A DNA stretch of 64,000 bases from Paenibacillus sp. FSL H7-0326 (GTDB taxonomy: Bacteria > Bacillota > Bacilli > Paenibacillales > Paenibacillaceae), in the NCBI RefSeq assembly GCF_001955535.1, contig NZ_MPVN01000001.1, positions 930,001 to 994,000 on the forward strand, read 5' to 3'. The notes under the pieces are model-generated. The model saw nothing but the letters and a program-made list of their open reading frames with translations, was not told the origin of the DNA and ran no database searches. The translations under genes were made by a program, and so were the position numbers. Below are positions 58,201 through 64,000 of the stretch, piece after piece (the stretch's first letter is position 1; every line of letters starts with the position of its first letter).

Positions 58201-59103
58201 TCAATCAATCGACCGTGTACGCATCGCAAATAGCCCTGTCGGCTTCCATTGAAGGAATGCCACAATACATACAAATACCAGCACTTTGCCAAGAGAGGCG
58301 GTTGTCCACCATTCGAACAGTGTGTTGAAAACGCCAATGCCCAGTGCTCCGGAAACCGTACCGACCAGTTTCCCGACGCCGCCGAGAACGACGACCATAA
58401 ACGCGTCAACGATGTAATTTGTCCCAATCGTCGGCCCGACCGGGCCTACAAGCGTTAAGGCGCATCCGGCAATTCCGGCGATGCCGGAGCCGATGGCGAA
58501 CGTCATCGCATCGACGCGGCGTGTCGACACGCCCAGACATGCGGCCATGTCGCGATTTTGCATAACCGCCCGCATGCGCCGACCCGCATGGCTGTGGTAA
58601 ATGTAAACATACATTCCTGCAAGACATACAATAACCAGTACGATAATAAATAGCCTTTTATATGGAAACGTTACGCCTTCCATCAGATTCCAGCCGCCGT
58701 TCAGCCATTCGGGGCTTATTATCGCGAGGTTCGGGGCACCAAAAATCGAACGAGCCAGTTGCTGCAAGAAGATGCCGACACCCCAAGTGGCAAGCAGACT
58801 GTCCAAAGGCCGCCCGTACAAGTATCGGATAAGAGTTACCTCCAGCAAATATCCGAACAAACACGTAATCAGGAAACTGACTGGAATTGCCATTGCAAAA
58901 TACCAGCCGAACGCGGCTTTAGGCATCAGCGAGCTGAACATTTCCTGCATTATATAGGTCGAATAAGACCCGATCATTATAAACTCCCCATGCGCCATGT
59001 TAATGATCTTCATCAATCCGAAAGTGATTGACAGACCAAGCGCAATCAGGAGCAGAATCGAACTGACGCTCAGACTGTTGAACAGTTGCAACAAGAATAC
59101 GTC
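58201..59103 (-). CDS. urtB: Urea/amide ABC transporter permease UrtB-like
   Basis: This permease of about 300 residues (LivH type) starts at ATG 59103, following AAAAGAGG ([20 protein letters not shown]). The core includes [20 protein letters not shown] (about 21-40), [40 protein letters not shown] (EAA-like loop), and [20 protein letters not shown]. The stretch [15 protein letters not shown] is diagnostic for LivH/UrtB. It lies 42 bp after the cysteine hydrolase gene. Complete and undamaged. Confidence 0.9.
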   Translation of the reverse strand, partial: DVFLLQLFNSLSVSSILLLIALGLSITFGLMKIINMAHGEFIMIGSYSTYIMQEMFSSLMPKAAFGWYFAMAIPVSFLITCLFGYLLEVTLIRYLYGRPLDSLLATWGVGIFLQQLARSIFGAPNLAIISPEWLNGGWNLMEGVTFPYKRLFIIVLVIVCLAGMYVYIYHSHAGRRMRAVMQNRDMAACLGVSTRRVDAMTFAIGSGIAGIAGCALTLVGPVGPTIGTNYIVDAFMVVVLGGVGKLVGTVSGALGIGVFNTLFEWWTTASLGKVLVFVCIVAFLQWKPTGLFAMRTRSID

Positions 59104-59145
59104 CATGATGAACCTCTTTTCTGAACCGTTTGTATTGTAAACCAT

Positions 59146-59742
59146 TTACGCTTGAGACTTGTTTGCATGCAGCCAGCGAACTACTTCCTCAGAATTGACT
59201 TCAGACGATGATTGCAAATACCGGATCGCAGCGATGGAAGCCCAATGGGCCTCCATACTCGAACCGCCGGCTGCGTCGGAAATAATTTTTACGAAATAGT
59301 CATGTTGATGTGCGTCTGCAGCCGTATAATGCACACATACGTCCGTAAGAAATCCGGCAATGATCAACGAATTGATTTTGAGCCCTCTTAGCAAAATATC
59401 CAAATCTGTGCCAAAAAAACTGCTGTATCTCCTTTTTTGAATCAAAAATTCGCCATCAATCGGTTTCAACGGATCTACAATTTCAATTTCATTCGTGTTC
59501 TCCAAACAATGGATCGGTTCGTTGCCGTCAAGTTCCCGGCCGAAGTCAACTATCTGCTTCCGGTGTATCTCCTGGGTATGAATGATCGCAATACCTGTAG
59601 AGCGAGCGGCGTTCAGCACAGTGTGAATATTCTTGACCACCTGCTCGCCGCCATTTACAAGCGGCGACCTGCCATTTATCGCTTCCAGGAACCCCTGTTG
59701 CGCGTCAATAATCAAAAGAGCTACATTTCCTTTAACATCCAT
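59146..59742 (-). CDS. Isochorismatase-like cysteine hydrolase (possible amidase)
   Basis: This 198-residue enzyme has the three catalytic positions of the isochorismatase-like family: Asp in VALLIIDAQQGFLEAINGRS (about residue 13), Lys in LIQKRRYSSFFGTDLDILLR (about 113) and Cys in AGFLTDVCVHYTAADAHQHD (about 147). Relatives split amides, biuret, ureido compounds or nicotinamide. It sits unusually between urtA and urtB, so it is co-produced with the importer and the nitrile hydratase. I propose it hydrolyses the amide product or an imported amide. The substrate is not deducible from sequence. Confidence 0.8.
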   Translation of the reverse strand: MDVKGNVALLIIDAQQGFLEAINGRSPLVNGGEQVVKNIHTVLNAARSTGIAIIHTQEIHRKQIVDFGRELDGNEPIHCLENTNEIEIVDPLKPIDGEFLIQKRRYSSFFGTDLDILLRGLKINSLIIAGFLTDVCVHYTAADAHQHDYFVKIISDAAGGSSMEAHWASIAAIRYLQSSSEVNSEEVVRWLHANKSQA

Positions 59743-59787
59743 TTTTTATATTCCTTCCTTTTTAAAACGAAATATTCCTGATATATC

Positions 59788-61029
59788 TTATTTTGCGTGA
59801 TATTTGGTAGCCCAGTCATAACTCTGCAAATAGGGGTCCGGTTTTACAGGTTCGTCAGACGACCAGATTTCCTCAAATTGGCCTTCACTCTTAATTTTGC
59901 CAATTCTAGCAGTCTTGTAAATGTGCTGATTGTCGCCGTCGATTTTGACCTTGCCGCCCGGAGCGTCAAACTCGATACCCTTGGCCGCATTGCGCACGGC
60001 GTTTACGTCCGTCGTTCCAGCCTTTTCGACAGCTTTGGCCCACAAATATACAGCGGTATATCCTGCTTCGATCGGATCAGAAGTCGTTCGATTGCTGCCA
60101 TAACGTTGCTGGTAATTTCCGATGAATTTTTTATTCTCAGGCGTATCGATAGATTGGAAGTAATTCCAGGCAGCCAAATGCCCGGCCATGTACTGGGGCC
60201 CTATGCTGCGGATTTCCTCTTCTCCGACGCTGACCGAAAGAATCGTCGTTACATCCGGAGTCACGCCTGCGTCCTTCAATTGCTTAAACAAAGCGACATT
60301 GCTGTCTCCATTCACCGTATTGAAAATAAAATCCGGTTTGAGATCCTTGATCTTGCTAATGATTGTGCTATATTCCGTATGCCCGTAAGGCGTATACTCT
60401 TCACCTAGCAGCTCCGCTCCCTCAGCTTTCAGCTGTTCTTTCACAATGCCGTTGGCTGTTCGCGCAAACACGTTGTCCGAGCCTAGCAGGTAGGCTCTCT
60501 TGCCTTTATTTTTCAGTAGCCAGTCGATTGCGGGAACGATTTGCTGGTCAGCTGTCGCTCCTATATAAAATACGTTGGGCGATTTTTCCAAACCTTCATA
60601 TTGAACCGGATACCAAAGCAGTCCATTTTGAGCCTGCAGTACGGGCAGCATCGCCTTGCGCGCGGGCGATATCCAGGCGCCGAATATGGTAGCTACCTTA
60701 TCGGATGCCAGCAGCTTCTGCGTCTTCTCGGCGAATACGGAAGGATCGGACGCTCCGTCTTCCAATTTCGGCTCAATTTGTTTGCCGAGAACTCCACCGG
60801 CTTTGTTGATTTCATCGATCGCCATTAGAATGGCATCTTTAACCGGCACTTCACTGGCAGCCATGGTACCGCTTAATGAATTCAGAATGCCGACCTTGAT
60901 CGTATCGCCGGTCGGTTTCGCAGCGTTATTGTTTACTTTTGTAGACAGACTGGAACTTCCGGAGGAACACGCGCTCACCGTAAGAATAATTGCAACCATC
61001 AAAGCTACAAAACAACTCATTTTTCTCAT
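59788..61029 (-). CDS. urtA: Urea/amide-binding lipoprotein UrtA-like
   Basis: This 413-residue binding protein has a signal peptide and lipobox (MVAIILTVSACSSGSSSLST). The mature chain shows IKVGILNSLSGTMAASEVPV, IFGAWISPARKAMLPVLQAQ and NGLLWYPVQYEGLEKSPNVF, followed by YIGATADQQIVPAIDWLL, all strongly UrtA-like. It captures urea or short amides outside the cell. It follows the hydratase activator gene by 16 bp, thus belongs to the same transcript. The length is normal. Confidence 0.9.
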   Translation of the reverse strand: MRKMSCFVALMVAIILTVSACSSGSSSLSTKVNNNAAKPTGDTIKVGILNSLSGTMAASEVPVKDAILMAIDEINKAGGVLGKQIEPKLEDGASDPSVFAEKTQKLLASDKVATIFGAWISPARKAMLPVLQAQNGLLWYPVQYEGLEKSPNVFYIGATADQQIVPAIDWLLKNKGKRAYLLGSDNVFARTANGIVKEQLKAEGAELLGEEYTPYGHTEYSTIISKIKDLKPDFIFNTVNGDSNVALFKQLKDAGVTPDVTTILSVSVGEEEIRSIGPQYMAGHLAAWNYFQSIDTPENKKFIGNYQQRYGSNRTTSDPIEAGYTAVYLWAKAVEKAGTTDVNAVRNAAKGIEFDAPGGKVKIDGDNQHIYKTARIGKIKSEGQFEEIWSSDEPVKPDPYLQSYDWATKYHAK

Positions 61030-61045
61030 TTCTCAAACCCCCATT

Positions 61046-61390
61046 TTATCCGTGTTGGTTAATATAATCAGCCGCCAAAGTTTGAATTCGGCTCTGAATC
61101 TCATCTTCTTTCAGCAGCTTTCGTTCTACGAGCGTCCGCTCAAAGGCGTTGAGCCAGTGCAAATAGTAGTCTTCCGAAATGTCAGCAGCCCCGGATTTGC
61201 ACTCCGCTGCACCGATTTCAGCGATTAGAAGCTCGTTAAACCATTTCCATTTTATTGTTTCCTCTTTCGCCATAATCGTCGCCATGGCGAATACCCTACC
61301 CTCCCAAGGAGCCCGAAACACCTGATCTTCACTATCCATCGGGATTTGAGAAACCTCTTTGTTCACGCCGTATTGTCCGAAATCATTCAA
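61046..61390 (-). CDS. Nitrile hydratase activator (beta N-terminal-like)
   Basis: This protein of about 114 residues starts at TTG 61390, nine bases after GGGAG. It resembles the N-terminal part of the beta subunit: NDFGQYGVNKEVSQIPMDSE, then FRAPWEGRVFAMATIMAKEE, and YLHWLNAFERTLVERKLL. Co-type nitrile hydratases have such a p14K/NhlE-type activator downstream of alpha, which forms a complex with alpha and helps load cobalt. Here it also follows alpha directly by about 30 bp. Thiocyanate hydrolase subunits are related but have a different arrangement. Confidence 0.8.
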   Translation of the reverse strand: MNDFGQYGVNKEVSQIPMDSEDQVFRAPWEGRVFAMATIMAKEETIKWKWFNELLIAEIGAAECKSGAADISEDYYLHWLNAFERTLVERKLLKEDEIQSRIQTLAADYINQHG

Positions 61391-61423
61391 GTTTATCACT
61401 CCCGTCAATTATGCGTATTGTAT

Positions 61424-62035
61424 TTAAGCCAATAGCTTGGATACTCCAATCATAGAATCGCGCGTAATCAATGCCGCCAATTGCTCTTCGGACCAATTCT
61501 CCGTTCCGGCAGGACGTTCGGGAAGAATCAAATACCGTATTTCAGCGGTGCTGTCCACTACGCGTATTTCCACGGAATTGTCCAGTTCCAATCCGAATTC
61601 CTGTAGTACTTCTCTTGGATCTTTAACCATCCGAGAGCGGTAAGCCGTACTTTTATACCAAACTGGCGGCAAGCCAAGAACAGCCCAAGGATAGCATGAG
61701 CACAACGTGCATACGACAACGTGGTGAATTTCGGGAGTATTTTCCAGCACCACGATGCACTCCCCATGCAGCCCTTTAATTCCCAATTCGGAAATCGCTT
61801 CTGTACCGTTTTCCAGCAATCGTTTTTTATACTCGGGGTCCACCCAAGCTTTGGACACGACTTTGGCGCCTATCATTGGCCCGATCTTGTGCTTATAAGT
61901 GTCGACAACAGTATCAAGCGCATCTGAAGCGAGCAATCCCTTTTCGATCAACAGCGCCTCCAGCGCTTTAGTGCGGAGTTCTACTTCGCTCGGCGGTTTA
62001 CGGTGAATATGGCCTGGTACATGTTTCGCATTCAT
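61424..62035 (-). CDS. Nitrile hydratase alpha subunit, cobalt type
   Basis: This metal-binding subunit of about 203 residues adds water to nitriles to give amides. The claw is [20 protein letters not shown] at about residues 110-130. CTLCSCY, with Thr and Tyr, is the cobalt form (iron enzymes have CSLCSCT). [20 protein letters not shown] follows and ends the active-site lining. The likely start is ATG 62035 behind GGAGGG, not the upstream in-frame codons. The beta gene precedes it, the order typical of Co-type operons. Complete. Confidence 0.92.
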   Translation of the reverse strand: MNAKHVPGHIHRKPPSEVELRTKALEALLIEKGLLASDALDTVVDTYKHKIGPMIGAKVVSKAWVDPEYKKRLLENGTEAISELGIKGLHGECIVVLENTPEIHHVVVCTLCSCYPWAVLGLPPVWYKSTAYRSRMVKDPREVLQEFGLELDNSVEIRVVDSTAEIRYLILPERPAGTENWSEEQLAALITRDSMIGVSKLLA

Positions 62036-62059
62036 GTTGGTCGCCCTCCTCAAATTCAT

Positions 62060-62740
62060 TCAAATTTTTTCGAAATAGTCTTCCCACAACTCAATATAGA
62101 GCGTGTCCTGCGCAGGAGCCTCCTCTCCCCATAAATCCTGGGCCTCAAAAGCAACCAAATAGACTCCGCTTCGTTTCGGCGCAACTCCGTGCGTTGTATT
62201 GGAATCCGGCAGTACGAAAGTTCCGAAGTATCGATCAACCGTTCCGATTTTGTCGCGGACATAGCGAGGAACTCGCGTATGTCCTTTGGGATGCATATTC
62301 TTCACCTTGACTTTATCGCCCGGACAATGCCTCATTTCAGCATAATCCTGTTGGTATGTTGAATTTCCCCGATAGATGAGATCAACGGAACGGCGAGTGA
62401 GATCCTGGTCAAGGCGCTCAAGAGCTCCTGCAGTTTCGGAACGTTCCAATGCCGCTATCTTCTCAAGATACTCTTCCCGGTTTATATAACCTTTCTCAAC
62501 CATCAAGACCTCCATTGCAAGAAGCCAATGCTCGTAGTAGCTGGAGTCCAGATAATACACCGGTTCCATGTGCTCAATGTGGTAACGAAATTCGTCAAGG
62601 TTGTAGCAATCTTGTCCCAAAAGCACCATGTACATAGCGAACACTTTTTCTTCCCAATTCTCAATGAAAACCGGCTCCTCCCGTACATAAGGGATTGGCC
62701 CAAAGCCGTCGACACCGCCCAAATCGTGTACACTATTCAA
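62060..62740 (-). CDS. Nitrile hydratase beta subunit
   Basis: This 226-residue subunit opens MNSVHDLGGVDGFGPIPYVR and continues FIENWEEKVFAMYMVLLGQD and YYEHWLLAMEVLMVEKGYIN in the helical half. The C-terminal half is an SH3-like barrel (VKNMHPKGHTRVPRYVRDKI, GTVDRYFGTFVLPDSN). The arginine pair that hydrogen-bonds to the modified cysteines in alpha lies in the first half. The start is TTG 62740, behind an excellent AAAGGAGGT. It is the first gene of the operon, with a promoter-like region at 62,880-62,910. Confidence 0.92.
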   Translation of the reverse strand: MNSVHDLGGVDGFGPIPYVREEPVFIENWEEKVFAMYMVLLGQDCYNLDEFRYHIEHMEPVYYLDSSYYEHWLLAMEVLMVEKGYINREEYLEKIAALERSETAGALERLDQDLTRRSVDLIYRGNSTYQQDYAEMRHCPGDKVKVKNMHPKGHTRVPRYVRDKIGTVDRYFGTFVLPDSNTTHGVAPKRSGVYLVAFEAQDLWGEEAPAQDTLYIELWEDYFEKI

Positions 62741-62879
62741 CTGTCCTACTACCTCCTTTCATAAACCCCAATGCATTCATGCTAATCTCGCCAAAACCGA
62801 ATGGGACAAGGTCTGTTCAACGCTTAACTGTTACAAGATTTGTTATGTTACCTCACCTCAATTTCTTTAATTGATATGA

Positions 62880-62910
62880 TAATAAACCTTTTTGCTACAC
62901 AAGAGTCAAC
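62880..62910 (-). promoter_or_regulatory. Candidate promoter of the nitrile hydratase operon
   Basis: On the minus strand TTGACT (62904-62909) is followed 17 bases later by TTTATT, partly overlapping TATTAT. It lies about 140 bp before the beta start. The plus-strand TATAAT at 62,917 points away from the operon. Confidence 0.4.
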
Positions 62911-63059
62911 AACATGGTATAATATTTAACATAGATCACTAGCGTTGCATAAAACGTCGGAAATCAAAAAAAAAGAATATTCAGAAAACTTTTTATTCAG
63001 GTGAAATGAAAAAGAGCGGACAGCCCTTAAAGGTAGTGTATCCATTTGGTTGATTTATA

Positions 63060-64000
63060 TAATTCTGTTCACTTTTTCAAATATGTCGTCCTTATCTGTC
63101 AGGCTTCGGTTCGTTTCCGTTTTCGTCCTCTTGACGGTCGACTAGGCTTTTTCTTGTGCTGCATCACCCACTGACCAAACGGTTGCCATAAGAGCTTCGT
63201 CAGCCAGCACGTGAGCTGCAACAAGCTGTGTTTGACCTTCGTTTCCAGCTTAACCAGCACGAGCGAGCAGCATGCAATAAGGGCGATCCAGATCTGATTG
63301 TGTACGGCGTGGTGCTCGTACCGTAGAGATGCTTGATCTGCAAATACTGCTTCATCCACTTGAAAAAGGTCTCGATCGCCTAGCGGCTGCGGTACATCTC
63401 ACTGATTTCTTCACAAGTCAGGTCGAATCGGTTCGTCACCAGAAAGAGCAGATTGCCTTGTGAATCTTCCGTCTGAATCATCCGCAAGGTAAGCTTCATT
63501 TTCTTCTGCTCGGAGCGTTTCGGACGAGGACATCAGCGGCAACAGGGCTGTTTTCCGGGATATCCAGCTCCTGCAGAGGCTCGATGTGCGTATTGCTTTT
63601 CAGACGTGTCACGAAGAAAATACCATCCAGGTAATAGCGATCAAATACGGAATAGTCGATGTAGCCGCGATCAAAGACATACGTCACGCCCGGTTCATGG
63701 ACGAGTTTGTTCATCTGGGTACGGTCATTTTTCTTGGCCACGGTTATCGTCGCCTTCTCCGGAATGGCCTCTTGTTCGCCGAGAAAGGCCAGACGCAAAT
63801 GTACTTTGATGCCTGCCTTCGTCTTGCAGAACTCGGCCCACTTGAATTTCTTTAGACACAATGTGACCGTTGTCGAGTCGATGATTTTGATCTTGCTACG
63901 ATGAGCTTGGGAGCCTTGACGCGATAACACCCGTTTGGCCAAATGCTCGAATATGTGTCGCAGCAGTTCGGGATCAACCTGCTTGTGTTTGCGGCTGAGT
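63060..64000 (-). pseudogene. Degenerate IS4-family transposase
   Basis: An IS4-type DDE transposase is broken into frames. 63496-63942 gives IKIIDSTTVTLCLKKFKWAE (first Asp), VTYVFDRGYIDYSVFDRYYL (second Asp). The C-terminal part in another frame (63099-63359) gives AVHNQIWIALIACCSLVLVK and ends KRKRTEA. The catalytic Glu segment (ETFFKWMKQ) falls between frames near 63,360. The gene begins outside the window. At least one frameshift and the lost frame make it inactive. Confidence 0.75.

Noticed and set aside
59146..59742. True isochorismatase of siderophore synthesis
   Set aside because: No siderophore genes are nearby, there is no carrier domain, and it sits inside a urea/amide transporter operon.
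61046..62740. Thiocyanate hydrolase instead of nitrile hydratase
   Set aside because: The beta protein is a full-length fused form and the alpha claw is CTLCSCY with the usual alpha length, whereas thiocyanate hydrolase splits beta into two subunits and has a gamma subunit.
62911..62930. Plus-strand TATAAT-like promoter near the nitrile hydratase operon
   Set aside because: It points away from the operon and no plus-strand gene follows before the IS4 remnant.

Overview
The window looks like a low-to-moderate GC Gram-positive chromosome, probably Paenibacillaceae or a close Bacillales relative. The reasons are PBSX/XkdQ-type phage tail genes, strong AGGAGG-type ribosome sites with many TTG/GTG starts, lipobox solute-binding proteins, and a Co-type nitrile hydratase beside a Urt transporter. 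No genus can be fixed from sequence alone.

Region 1 (1 to about 21,420, almost all minus strand) is a partial prophage of contractile-tail (PBSX/Xkd-like) myovirus type. In transcription order it has small early/middle genes, an ArpU-like late regulator, a gene-free block of about 0.75 kb that looks like a large structured RNA with tRNA-like modules, small accessory genes, HNH, TerS, TerL, portal, ClpP-like protease, HK97 capsid, connector and adaptor proteins, tail terminator, sheath, tube, tail chaperone with a -1 frameshift signal, tape measure and the start of the hub/baseplate. The first prophage gene at the other edge (PAPS-reductase-like) is truncated.

Region 2 (about 21,420-45,450) is an AT-rich defence island carried with a Tn7-like transposition module. 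The cargo comprises an ABC-3C system (MBL hydrolase, trypsin-like protease, middle component, SMC-like ATPase), a SEFIR-TIR fusion with a DUF6338-like membrane protein and two tiny proteins sharing a VKKP tail, and a TIR plus caspase-like pair resembling type IV Thoeris. The TIR gene of that pair is split by an IS66 element with a perfect 8-bp target duplication. Then come a broken IS3 element, tnsABC-tniQ, a divergent Xre regulator and a second TniQ/TnsD-like protein. Direct repeats at 21,413-21,535 abut the truncated phage gene and may be the left transposon end. The right end was not identified.

Region 3 (about 45,450-49,670) is a graveyard of fragments (GMC oxidoreductase, sugar-binding protein, IS110, PaiB-like, YczE-like) with an intact MarR-GNAT pair.

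Region 4 (49,670-62,910, minus strand) is metabolic. A nitrile hydratase operon (beta, alpha, activator) continues into urtA, a cysteine hydrolase, urtBCDE and a NiCoT-type metal permease, ending at a terminator. It is followed by a nickel/CntA-type ABC transporter operon (B, C, A, D, E). The likely logic is import of a nitrile, amide or urea-like nitrogen source, hydration by a cobalt enzyme, hydrolysis of the product, and supply of the metal. The window closes in a degenerate IS4-family transposase.
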